Part shown: positions 1 through 6,198 of the stretch, one piece after another | Position numbering within the stretch: the first letter of the stretch is position 1 | How the letters are laid out: the number at the start of each line of letters is the position of its first letter | Assembly: GCA_030638765.1 (NCBI GenBank) | Contig: DAOWDZ010000235.1 | Span: 1 to 7,092 of the forward strand | Direction: 5' to 3' | Length of the DNA: 7,092 bases | DNA from: Desulfocapsa sp. | Lineage (GTDB): Bacteria; Desulfobacterota; Desulfobulbia; Desulfobulbales; Desulfocapsaceae | The notes under the pieces: model-generated | Seen by the model: the letters and a program-made list of their open reading frames with translations, nothing else | The model's database searches: none | What the model was told of the DNA's origin: nothing | Program-made: the position numbers and the translations under genes

Positions 1-1
1 A

Positions 2-634
2 ACGGTTACCTGTACAGTTCCAGAAGATTACACAGCCTATGGTGCGGTCGATGCAGTTGCCCATGTCCTTGAATTTTACTTCACTACAGAAGATCCATAC
101 ACTCCAGTCCAGGACAGGTTGATGGAGGGACTCGTTATAAACGCCATGGAAAGTTGTAACAGGGTTCTGGAAAAACCTGATGACTATCAGGCCAGAGCAG
201 ATCTTATGTGGACTGCAACCCTTGCCTTAAACGGACTAACTGGTGCAGGTCTCGGTAAGGTGGGATTCCCGATGCACATGATAGAACATTCCTTGTCAGC
301 ATTCTACGATGTCCCTCACGGTGCTGGATTATCAGCTGTTATTCCCGGATGGATGCGATACCACACAGAACAAAACCCTGAACGATTTGCTCAGTTTGCC
401 AGCAGAATTTTTCATATTTCCAAAGGGAACACAGCAGAGAACGCTGAAAAAGGAATCACAGCTCTGGAATCATGGTTCAAAAAGGTCAAATCCCCCACAA
501 CCATACGTGAACTCAACATCCCTGAGAAGGATATTCCGAAGATAGCAGAGAACGCAATAACACTCGCCAAGGTATGGCGAATGAAGAATTACGACAGAGA
601 TAAAGTTGAAGCAATTTTAATGAAATGCCTGTGA
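2..634 (+). CDS. Iron-containing alcohol dehydrogenase, YqhD/BDH type (C-terminal part; 5' end outside window)
   Basis: The reading frame is open from base 2 to the TGA at 632-634 and gives 210 residues, against about 385 for complete family members, so the NAD(P)-binding N-terminal half lies left of the window. This is truncation by the window edge, not a pseudogene. The helical metal-binding domain is intact. Near the start of the fragment, YGAVDAVAHVLE supplies the Asp (fragment residue 17) and His (21) ligands. FPMHMIEH followed by DVPHGAGLS supplies His 92 and His 106, with the 14-residue spacing of the YqhD ligands. Known family members are cytoplasmic and interconvert aldehydes or ketones and alcohols, usually with NADPH and Fe2+ or Zn2+; butanol dehydrogenases and YqhD are the closest named relatives. 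The physiological substrate cannot be read from the sequence. The TTG at 119 is internal, because conserved motifs lie upstream of it. The gene ends two bases from a convergent gene. Confidence 0.93.
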   Translation, partial: TVTCTVPEDYTAYGAVDAVAHVLEFYFTTEDPYTPVQDRLMEGLVINAMESCNRVLEKPDDYQARADLMWTATLALNGLTGAGLGKVGFPMHMIEHSLSAFYDVPHGAGLSAVIPGWMRYHTEQNPERFAQFASRIFHISKGNTAENAEKGITALESWFKKVKSPTTIRELNIPEKDIPKIAENAITLAKVWRMKNYDRDKVEAILMKCL

Positions 635-650
635 AATCAATAATGATTTC
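633..650. other. Short perfect hairpin at the convergent stop codons
   Basis: GAAATCA (633-639), loop ATAA (640-643) and TGATTTC (644-650) form a perfect 7-bp stem. It overlaps the stop codons of both the alcohol dehydrogenase and the DUF3786 gene. No T-run follows on either strand, so it is not a canonical intrinsic terminator, but it is the only structure at this convergent junction and could act in both directions as a weak terminator or 3' end stabiliser. A stem this short and AT-rich could also be chance. Confidence 0.35.
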
Positions 651-1446
651 GTGCTATCTGTTCAAACATTTTCACTAAACCGGCACAGAGCGTATACAGC
701 GATTTCACATGCAGGTTTGCAGCGCAGCATTCATCAAAAAATATGTTCAATTCAGACTCTATCTCCCCATCTGTCTTCTGATAACAGAGCAGAATTGGGA
801 CATGGGGAAATGGATACAGTATAAGAGCGATATCAGCATCAAAAGCATCCGCTTCCTGCCCCAGAAAAAGATCTATAATATCAGCGAGAAGCTCAGGATG
901 TTCATCCGCAAGTATTCTAAGTGGATTTTCACAACGACTGCGGAACAGCCCTCTCCATTCTATGCCGCCTTTGATTTCCCGAAAAGAAATCCAATGTCCA
1001 GTGACTTGTTTATGATTGGTGTTACAGACATATGAGAGCAGAGGTGCCTCAACCCAGGGAATAATATGGCATTCGGAACGAACAATTCCATCCTGATCAA
1101 TATGAAAATCCTTACCAAGTGATTTTATGATTAAAGTATCATTCTGTTTATCATAAATCCCACCAATTACATCGGCCACTTCAAGGAAATCCAGCTTTTT
1201 AATTTTCAACAGCAACTTAGCCATAAACTCGGCTTGCCTGGGTTCTGCATTTGATCGCTGTACAAGATTTTTGGATAATCTGCTTTTATTTTCGGATGAC
1301 AGGAAAGGACAATCATCAAGCTTTTTCTGGCCACCAATGACAGCTGCGCAAAAGGCAAGACAACTTGGCAACATGCATTGCCTGCAATTACTCTTATCAA
1401 GTACCTTATAAATTTCCAAAGGCGTCAGGTTTGATTGTCTTTTCAT
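637..1446 (-). CDS. DUF3786 protein with N-terminal CFeSP-type [4Fe-4S] domain
   Basis: This encodes 269 residues from the ATG at 1446. That start is preferred over an in-frame ATG at 1530 because AAGGGG lies 9 bases before it and the family-like sequence begins there; the 28 extra residues would also run into the divergent gene. Residues 21-46 hold Cys21, Cys24, Cys29 and Cys46 in the C-x2-C-x4-C-x16-C pattern of the iron-sulfur domain found in the large subunit of the corrinoid/iron-sulfur protein (Pfam FeS family), where it binds one [4Fe-4S] cluster. From about residue 85 the protein matches DUF3786 as I recall it, including GHWISFREI and the stretch ending in LNIFFDE. There are no signal or membrane segments, so it is probably cytoplasmic. 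The molecular function of DUF3786 proteins is not known to me; occurrence in anaerobes and the cluster domain suggest a redox or corrinoid/C1-related role, which is inference. It is divergent from a small cysteine-rich gene and convergent with the alcohol dehydrogenase. Confidence 0.85.
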   Translation of the reverse strand: MKRQSNLTPLEIYKVLDKSNCRQCMLPSCLAFCAAVIGGQKKLDDCPFLSSENKSRLSKNLVQRSNAEPRQAEFMAKLLLKIKKLDFLEVADVIGGIYDKQNDTLIIKSLGKDFHIDQDGIVRSECHIIPWVEAPLLSYVCNTNHKQVTGHWISFREIKGGIEWRGLFRSRCENPLRILADEHPELLADIIDLFLGQEADAFDADIALILYPFPHVPILLCYQKTDGEIESELNIFFDECCAANLHVKSLYTLCAGLVKMFEQIARNHY

Positions 1447-1480
1447 TATTCGGAACCCCTTACACTTCTCGCCAAGACGA

Positions 1481-1516
1481 GTTAGCAATGGTATATTACA
1501 TTTAAATGATGCTAAC
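1481..1516. promoter_or_regulatory. Inverted repeat in divergent intergenic region, possible operator
   Basis: GTTAGCA (1481-1487) and TGCTAAC (1510-1516) are perfect 7-bp inverted arms separated by 22 bp. The gap is AT-rich and contains TATATT (1492-1497) on the plus strand and its minus-strand counterpart TAATAT, either of which could serve as a -10 element, but no convincing -35 box accompanies them. The location, between two divergent start codons 86 bp apart, fits a shared operator. Without homologous intergenic regions this remains a candidate. Confidence 0.3.
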
Positions 1517-1532
1517 AGAAAGGAGCACAATC

Positions 1533-1799
1533 ATGAAAGACCAACATGACTCGAAGGAAGGATACTGTAAAATACTGGGTCACTTTCTCACATTCAATTA
1601 CTGCAAGACAGCAAACAAGGGTGTACCCTGCAGTAAGGTCCTTGATTGCTGGTTTCAACAATTCAATATCCAGGAATTCATAAAAGAAAACTATTCCGCT
1701 GATGAACAGAAAAGCATATTTGAACCTCCTAAATCCAAAATTCTCAGCCTATCTGAGATTCTGGAACAGGCACAGCAACGATTGAAGAAAAGCGACTAA
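1533..1799 (+). CDS. Small cysteine-rich conserved-type protein of unknown function
   Basis: This encodes 88 residues from the ATG at 1533, chosen because AGGAG (1521-1525) lies 7 bases before it. Upstream in-frame ATGs at 1506 and 1509 have no comparable ribosome site. I do not recognise a named family, although the pattern YC-x-ILGH...F-x-YC...PC-x-KVLDCW resembles short hypothetical proteins I associate with anaerobic Desulfobacterota and Geobacter-like genomes. Cysteines at 12, 24, 33 and 39 (C-x11-C-x8-C-x5-C) could bind a metal or iron-sulfur cluster; this is inference. The C-terminal third (about 60-88) is charged and probably helical. No signal peptide or membrane segment is visible. 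It is divergent from the DUF3786 gene, which also has a cysteine cluster, and ends one base from a convergent gene. Confidence 0.75.
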   Translation: MKDQHDSKEGYCKILGHFLTFNYCKTANKGVPCSKVLDCWFQQFNIQEFIKENYSADEQKSIFEPPKSKILSLSEILEQAQQRLKKSD

Positions 1800-1800
1800 C

Positions 1801-2193
1801 TTATTCCTTGGATTTATTCACAATTACAGTTTTTCCAAGAGTCATATAAGTAATTTTACCATCAGCCTTTGAGACATTGCATTTTGCAGAAATTTTTACA
1901 CTCTTTCCATCTTTATTTTTGAATATTATTGCCAGTGGTTTCTTCCATGTAAAATAAAAATACTCATCATCCTCTGTTCTCTTTTTACAATTTGGAGCTT
2001 TTATAGAGCCAGGACGATAGGCCTCATACTTACTTTTACATCTCTCAACTGCCTTAACCCACGAAACAGAATTACTATTCTGCAATGGTTGCTCTTTGAC
2101 ATTTCTGTAATAAAGAGATGAACCCACAACAATCAGGCAGAGAAATATAATGAGTATTAAGCAACCGGTTCGGGAACTCGATTTTTTTTTCAT
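1801..2193 (-). CDS. Unrecognised single-pass membrane-anchored protein
   Basis: This encodes 130 residues from the ATG at 2193, with AGGAG 9 bases upstream. The N-terminus is basic (MKKKSSSR) and is followed by a hydrophobic segment at about residues 11-29, so the protein is probably anchored in the inner membrane with residues 33-130 outside the cytoplasm. The segment could instead be an uncleaved signal; there is no lipobox and no obvious cleavage site. The exported part is lysine-rich, with three cysteines (52, 69, 105) and an alternation of charged and aromatic residues around DDEYFYFTWKK that suggests beta strands. I recognise no family and assign no function. The gene appears monocistronic: it lies between a convergent small gene one base away and the upstream cold-shock terminator. 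A run of nine A directly follows the start codon. Confidence 0.65.
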   Translation of the reverse strand: MKKKSSSRTGCLILIIFLCLIVVGSSLYYRNVKEQPLQNSNSVSWVKAVERCKSKYEAYRPGSIKAPNCKKRTEDDEYFYFTWKKPLAIIFKNKDGKSVKISAKCNVSKADGKITYMTLGKTVIVNKSKE

Positions 2194-2350
2194 GGTTGTT
2201 TTCTCCTGTCTTGAATATTATTTCTATCCTTCTACAATCCTGGGACAATCAACTCGATATCAGTATCCTACCCGCTCCTGAATCAAATGCCAACTCTGGC
2301 AGAATTAAACCTTTTAACAGAAGATGACTCCATTGGAAAAAACAAAAAAA

Positions 2351-2384
2351 AAGGGGCTGAGTCGTAAAAACGACTCAGCCCCTT
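2351..2384 (-). terminator. Strong intrinsic terminator of the cold-shock gene
   Basis: AAGGGGCTGAGTCGT (2351-2365) pairs perfectly with ACGACTCAGCCCCTT (2370-2384), giving a 15-bp stem with an AAAA loop. Read on the minus strand, the stem is followed by nine T (2352 down to 2344), the classic intrinsic terminator layout. It lies 29 bp beyond the cold-shock stop codon. There is no T-run on the plus side, so it acts in one direction. It also insulates the downstream membrane-protein gene. Confidence 0.95.
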
Positions 2385-2413
2385 CTCAATCGAGAAACAA
2401 TAAATGTCTCAGA

Positions 2414-2614
2414 TTATATTTTGCTCACGTTTGCTGCAGCAGGACCTTTTGGACCCTCGGTGATTTCAAACTGTACTCTATCACCTTCGTTCAAGGTTTT
2501 GAACCCATCACTTACAATAGCAGAGTAGTGAACAAATACATCTTTTCCACCTTCCTGCTCCAAAAAACCAAAACCTTTAGCCTCGTTAAACCACTTTACT
2601 GTTCCTTCTAACAT
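2414..2614 (-). CDS. csp: Cold-shock domain protein (CspA family)
   Basis: This encodes 66 residues, the normal length for single-domain bacterial cold-shock proteins, from the ATG at 2614 with GAGGA about 10 bases upstream. An in-frame ATG at 2641 would add nine residues that family members lack. The five-stranded OB fold shows its usual marks: [15 protein letters not shown] with the RNP1 nucleic-acid-binding motif KGFGFL at 13-18, then RNP2 VFVHY at 26-30, and the C-terminal [11 protein letters not shown]. These proteins bind single-stranded RNA and DNA in the cytoplasm, melt mRNA structure and act as RNA chaperones or anti-terminators. They may be cold-induced or constitutive, and the sequence does not say which. 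The gene stands alone, with a long leader upstream and a strong terminator downstream. The paralogue letter cannot be assigned. Confidence 0.97.
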   Translation of the reverse strand: MLEGTVKWFNEAKGFGFLEQEGGKDVFVHYSAIVSDGFKTLNEGDRVQFEITEGPKGPAAANVSKI

Positions 2615-2906
2615 AATAATCTTGTCCTCAGTACTGATCAACTACGTGATCGTGCTTTTTTTGTTGTGTGGGCAACATCTCCCCCGAAACGGACGGCAGA
2701 AATAACTCTTTCTTTTTTTGAGCCGACAATTCATCGCCTACACAATTAATACGTATTTGTACCTTACATTATCAATATTAAAAATTCCACAATATTTTTC
2801 AGGAAATGAGAACTATTTTCTATCAGTAATAATGAAACAGAAGCGACTAGTCTTTCATATCAGCTATTCCGCCGTTTTTTAGTATAAATTTAAATATGTT
2901 ATTATT
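2615..2906. other. 292-bp AT-rich intergenic region between gpmI and csp
   Basis: No coding sequence or RNA gene is recognisable here. The right side (2780-2906) is very AT-rich and follows the gpmI stop without a convincing GC-stem terminator, so transcription from the operon may fade out or read into csp. The left side (2615-2740) would be the csp mRNA leader if the candidate promoter at 2746-2775 is right. It contains a purine-rich patch CGGGGGAGA on the minus strand and a minor 5-bp hairpin, TGTTG/CAACA, near 2661-2676. Confidence 0.6.
2746..2775 (-). promoter_or_regulatory. Candidate sigma-70 promoter for csp
   Basis: On the minus strand TTGATA (2775-2770) and TATTAA (2751-2746) are separated by 18 bp, matching the consensus at five of six and four of six positions, with an AT-rich stretch just upstream. 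A start near 2738 would give a leader of about 125 nt. Long structured leaders are typical of cold-regulated csp genes. In sequence this AT-rich, such matches occur by chance fairly often. Confidence 0.35.
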
Positions 2907-4532
2907 TCACTTTATTTTTATTAAAGATGATTTAAATCTTTCAGGAGCTTGAAAACCAAGAAGATTAAGAACAGTAGCTGCCACATTTGCAAGTCCTTTT
3001 TCTTCTAAAAACTGTAACTCAAAGTCATTTACACCGCCAAAATCCTTCACAATGAATGGTACAGGATTTTTTGTGTGCGCTACCATCGGTGTCCTGACAC
3101 CATCTTTCTCAGTCCACATACAATCAGCATTTCCATGGTCTGCTGTTATAACAGCAACACCTTTTGCTTTTTCCAGGGCTGGTAAAATGCGACTCAACAT
3201 AAGGTCAACAGTTTCAACGGCTATTCTTACCGATGCAGGTACTCCAGTATGGCCAACCATATCACCATTAGCAAAGTTAATGCGGATGTTCTTGTATTTT
3301 CCTTCCTCTATAGTACCCAGAACACTATCTGTTATTTCCGATGCTTTCATCCAGGGGCGAAGATCAAAGGTCACCCTGTCTGACGCGATTTCAACATACT
3401 TTTCGAGTTTTTCGTCAATGTATCCCGATTTATTACCGTTCCAGAAATAGGTCACATGACCAAATTTTTGTGTTTCAGAAATCGCATAGGAGGTAATTTC
3501 GGCATTACAAAGATATTCTCCAAGGGTTCGATCGATTACAGGCGGCTCAACAAGATAATGTTTTGGAATATTGGCATCTCCATCGTACTGCATCATCCCT
3601 GCATAAAATACGTCGGGACGTCGGACTCTTTCAAAACCATCAAAGTCGTCGTCATCAAATGCCCTTGAAAGTTCAATTGCTCGATCACCACGAAAATTAA
3701 AGAGAATAACAGCATCCCCATCTTCAATACAGCCCACAGGTTTTCCATCCCGCTCGATAACAAAGCTGTCCATATACTGATCCATCATCCCTGGATCTTC
3801 ATCATAGTAAGTCTCAATAGCTTCACATGCCGTCGCAAAACCTCGCCCAACACCCAACACATGGGCTTGCCACCCCTTTTCGACAATTTCCCAGTCAGCC
3901 TCATAGCGATCCATGGTAACATTCATCCTTCCGCCACCGGAAGCAATACAGTAGTCCTTACCATTTCGCGACATTGCAGTGAGCTTCTTTTCCAGTGGAG
4001 AAAAATAATCAAGCCCACTTTTAGGACTAACATCACGGCCATCTAGAAGACCGTGTACACGCACCTTAGAAATCCCTTCAACCTCACATTGATCAAGCAT
4101 TCTGTTCAACTGATCAATATTACTATGTACATTTCCATCTGACACCAAACCTATAAAATGCAGAGTCCCACCACTTTCAGTTTTAAGCCTGGCTTTTTTC
4201 CATGAGTTCCCTTCAAATATTACACCGGAATAAAGTGCCTCATTCACAAGTTTTGCACCTTGAGCAAATACTCTCCCTGACCCTAAAGCGTTATGACCAA
4301 CTTCAGAGTTCCCCATATCGCCATCCGTTGGTAACCCAACAGCCTTCCCATGAGCCTTAAGCTTTGCGACAAGCCTTCCCTTGAGTAACTTGTCAAGAAC
4401 GGGCGTATAGGCCATATGGACACCATTACTTTCATCTTCCGGCCCAAGCCCGACACCATCCATTACGACAGTAACAACAGGCCCTGGAAATTCTTTATAA
4501 CCGGCAAGAGCATTGAGCGACAAATCAGACAT
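2907..4532 (-). CDS. gpmI: 2,3-bisphosphoglycerate-independent phosphoglycerate mutase (long, plant/trypanosomatid-like form)
   Basis: This 541-residue cytoplasmic glycolytic enzyme interconverts 3- and 2-phosphoglycerate through a phosphoserine intermediate with two Mn2+ ions. The start at 4532 has AAGGA six bases before it. All catalytic landmarks are present: Asp25, the nucleophile Ser76 in GDMGNSEVGHN, Asp465 and His466 for one metal; Asp424 and His428 in NGDMVGHTG and His486 for the other. Substrate-binding residues are also seen, including DGRD (164-167), Arg202 and Arg209 in GGGRMNVTMDRY, Arg281 and Arg284 in NFRGDR, and Lys356 in TQKFGH. The protein is about 30 residues longer than E. 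coli GpmI (about 514). Its signatures, such as ASGGGRM-x-VTMDRYEADW and VTYFWNGN (residues 360-367, where E. coli has FFFNGG-type sequence), recall plant and trypanosomatid enzymes. It is the last gene of the four-gene operon, 29 bp after shikimate kinase. Confidence 0.97.
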   Translation of the reverse strand: MSDLSLNALAGYKEFPGPVVTVVMDGVGLGPEDESNGVHMAYTPVLDKLLKGRLVAKLKAHGKAVGLPTDGDMGNSEVGHNALGSGRVFAQGAKLVNEALYSGVIFEGNSWKKARLKTESGGTLHFIGLVSDGNVHSNIDQLNRMLDQCEVEGISKVRVHGLLDGRDVSPKSGLDYFSPLEKKLTAMSRNGKDYCIASGGGRMNVTMDRYEADWEIVEKGWQAHVLGVGRGFATACEAIETYYDEDPGMMDQYMDSFVIERDGKPVGCIEDGDAVILFNFRGDRAIELSRAFDDDDFDGFERVRRPDVFYAGMMQYDGDANIPKHYLVEPPVIDRTLGEYLCNAEITSYAISETQKFGHVTYFWNGNKSGYIDEKLEKYVEIASDRVTFDLRPWMKASEITDSVLGTIEEGKYKNIRINFANGDMVGHTGVPASVRIAVETVDLMLSRILPALEKAKGVAVITADHGNADCMWTEKDGVRTPMVAHTKNPVPFIVKDFGGVNDFELQFLEEKGLANVAATVLNLLGFQAPERFKSSLIKIK

Positions 4533-4561
4533 AGGTTTTCCTTATATTTTTCACTACCAGA

Positions 4562-5083
4562 CTATTTCTTCTTCAACTTAAAATGATTGACTATCTCACC
4601 AGAAATGTCATCGATTGCTTTCCCAGCGACATTAACCTCAAGATTAGCGATATCACGATATATTGGCAAACGTTTTTTCCACAAAGCCCTAGCATTCACA
4701 AGGTCTTGTAAAAGAGGACGCTTTTTAATTTTCTTTTTTGCATTTGGATGTGCATAAACAGCCTCAAGTATCTGATTAAAATCAGAATGAAGATAGACTA
4801 TCTTTCCAATTTTACGAATATTAGGAACATTGAAAAAGCCTCCTCCAGTGGAAATAATAGTTTTCTTTACACGTTTTTCAAGCCAGACAGCAACTTCTCT
4901 TTCAAGTTCACGAAAACGTTTTTCCCCAAATTCAGCAAATATCTTTTTAACTTTTTCATTTGCGAAGCTCTCAATGAGATCGTCACAATCCACAGAAAAC
5001 ATTCCGGTTTTCTCAGCAAGGTCCCTGGCAGTTCTACCCTTCCCAACTCCCATAAACCCAATTAATACAATATTTGATTTCAT
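4562..5083 (-). CDS. aroK: Shikimate kinase with atypical P-loop
   Basis: This encodes 173 residues, the usual length for this cytoplasmic enzyme, which phosphorylates shikimate with ATP on the way to chorismate and the aromatic amino acids. GGAG lies 5-6 bases before the ATG at 5083. Its residue numbering happens to follow the Mycobacterium tuberculosis enzyme closely. The Walker A segment is GFMGVGKGRT (9-18), then Asp32 and Asp34 in VDCDD, Arg58 in FREL, the TGGG motif (80-83), the lid arginine in RPLL (Arg123) and Arg139 before IYR. The oddity is in the P-loop: the Ser/Thr that normally follows Lys15 and coordinates Mg2+ is Gly16, and the next residue is Arg17 instead of Thr. All shikimate-binding residues are kept, so I still call it shikimate kinase, but a related small-molecule kinase is possible. 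It follows the glycosyltransferase by 14 bp and precedes gpmI by 29 bp. I chose aroK over aroL only as the general symbol. Confidence 0.88.
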   Translation of the reverse strand: MKSNIVLIGFMGVGKGRTARDLAEKTGMFSVDCDDLIESFANEKVKKIFAEFGEKRFRELEREVAVWLEKRVKKTIISTGGGFFNVPNIRKIGKIVYLHSDFNQILEAVYAHPNAKKKIKKRPLLQDLVNARALWKKRLPIYRDIANLEVNVAGKAIDDISGEIVNHFKLKKK

Positions 5084-5097
5084 TTGTTCTCCATTTA

Positions 5098-6198
5098 CTA
5101 TTCAAACAACCACGTCAGATATTGATCTCTGCACTGTTGCCATTCAAATCGTTCAGTTAAATCATAGGCCAATTCATTCTCCATCCTCACTGGATGCAAG
5201 AGGTATTCCGAAAGTTTCTTATATAATTTCCCGGGTTTGTACAAAAACTTTTTCCCATACAACTCAGGATAAGAGAGATCTTCGGGCAATAATGGATAGC
5301 AGCCAGCCCGAACCCCCTCAAGAATAGCAATCCCAAAAAATTCATGCAGTGCGGTGGAGACTATCAGATCACCCTGGTGGAGTAACGCCGTGTACTCTTT
5401 TTTGGTTTCAGCGTAGCCGAAATGAATTATTTCTTTCGAAAGAAGTCTAGCCGCCTCATCAAAACACGCCGGCCTATGAACAAAAGACTGTCCCATAATG
5501 ATAAGGCGAAATTGAATCCCATGCTCCTGCAACCTGTAAAGAGCCTCAAAAAACAGTTCGGGTCCTTTATCATGTTCCCAGCGGTGGTTCCAGACTATAA
5601 CGGGCGGCTCAGTATTTTTTTCACACACTTCCCTCGCTTGAGTTGCCTGGTCAATGGATGAGTAATCCATCCCCGGATACAAAACCACACTCTTTTTACG
5701 TATCGCCTCAACACAATGTAACGGTTTCATATCCGTTGAGCGTTTTAGTGAAAAAGCGATGGCATCAAGAAAAGTTTCAAGATTATAGGTTGAATTAAAA
5801 GCACAAAAATCAGATGCCATCGCCGTGTTGAAATTAATGGCAGTAAACTGCCTTACATCAATACTCTTTACCTGACTGGGATATACAAATTGGTTTTCGT
5901 GAAAATAGGTATTTATTCTTGCATCCTGATTCCATCCGACAATCGTAAAAAGAAGGGCGCGTAAAACGGCAACATCTACAAATGTTGAGCAAAGTACGGT
6001 GTCAAATCGCCTTTGCTCAGCAGCCATCTTTTGAATCTCCTGCACAAACCAGAAAGCGGAAAACTGCATCCGCACTTTCCACTTACGTGCCGGGAGGGTT
6101 AACAGTGTATAATCAGCATCAATTGTTCTCTGCATTCCGTCCAGAAACAACTTGTGAGATCCGCCATAATAGGGTTCGAGAATCAGAACACGTTTCAT
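5098..6198 (-). CDS. DUF3524 GT-B glycosyltransferase, tRNA-queuosine alpha-mannosyltransferase-like
   Basis: This encodes 366 residues with a two-domain GT-B layout. The N-terminal DUF3524 domain starts with ILEPYYGGSHKLFLDG (residues 6-21), then LLTLPARKWKVRM and YFHENQFVYP (98-107). The C-terminal donor-binding domain starts near NHRWEHDKGPELFF (204-217) and contains STALHEFFGIAILEG, in which Glu286 and Glu294 form the E-x7-E motif of retaining GT4-type enzymes, followed by AGCYPLLP and LSYPELYG. These match the GTDC1/QTMAN family. The animal member transfers mannose from GDP-mannose to queuosine-34 of tRNA-Asp. For bacterial members the tRNA role is predicted by homology, so substrate and sugar are inference. 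There is no signal or membrane segment. Its ATG at 6198 overlaps the TGA of the upstream gene in ATGA, implying translational coupling, and its own ribosome site (GGTGGA close to the ATG) is weak. Confidence 0.9.
   Translation of the reverse strand: MKRVLILEPYYGGSHKLFLDGMQRTIDADYTLLTLPARKWKVRMQFSAFWFVQEIQKMAAEQRRFDTVLCSTFVDVAVLRALLFTIVGWNQDARINTYFHENQFVYPSQVKSIDVRQFTAINFNTAMASDFCAFNSTYNLETFLDAIAFSLKRSTDMKPLHCVEAIRKKSVVLYPGMDYSSIDQATQAREVCEKNTEPPVIVWNHRWEHDKGPELFFEALYRLQEHGIQFRLIIMGQSFVHRPACFDEAARLLSKEIIHFGYAETKKEYTALLHQGDLIVSTALHEFFGIAILEGVRAGCYPLLPEDLSYPELYGKKFLYKPGKLYKKLSEYLLHPVRMENELAYDLTERFEWQQCRDQYLTWLFE

Noticed and set aside
119..634. TTG at 119 as the start of a 171-residue gene
   Set aside because: The frame is open from base 2 and contains metal-ligand residues upstream (DAVAH), so this is the middle of a larger gene cut by the window edge.
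1447..1530. Upstream extension of the DUF3786 protein to an ATG at 1530
   Set aside because: A better ribosome site precedes the ATG at 1446, and the extra 28 residues are unlike the family and cover the divergent regulatory region.
2324..2611. 95-residue plus-strand frame over the cold-shock gene
   Set aside because: It runs antisense through csp and its terminator, has no ribosome site and no recognisable protein.
2773..2796. Direct repeat CAATATT (2773-2779 and 2790-2796)
   Set aside because: Seven AT-rich bases repeated within an AT-rich spacer are expected by chance.
2845..2852. Palindrome GACTAGTC downstream of gpmI
   Set aside because: Eight bases with no T-run and no extension of the stem do not make a terminator or a convincing operator.
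3052..3450. 132-residue plus-strand frame inside gpmI
   Set aside because: Antisense shadow of the strongly conserved gpmI gene.
4830..5327. 165-residue plus-strand frame
   Set aside because: It is the antisense shadow of aroK and the glycosyltransferase; the composition is typical of a reverse frame and no motif is present.
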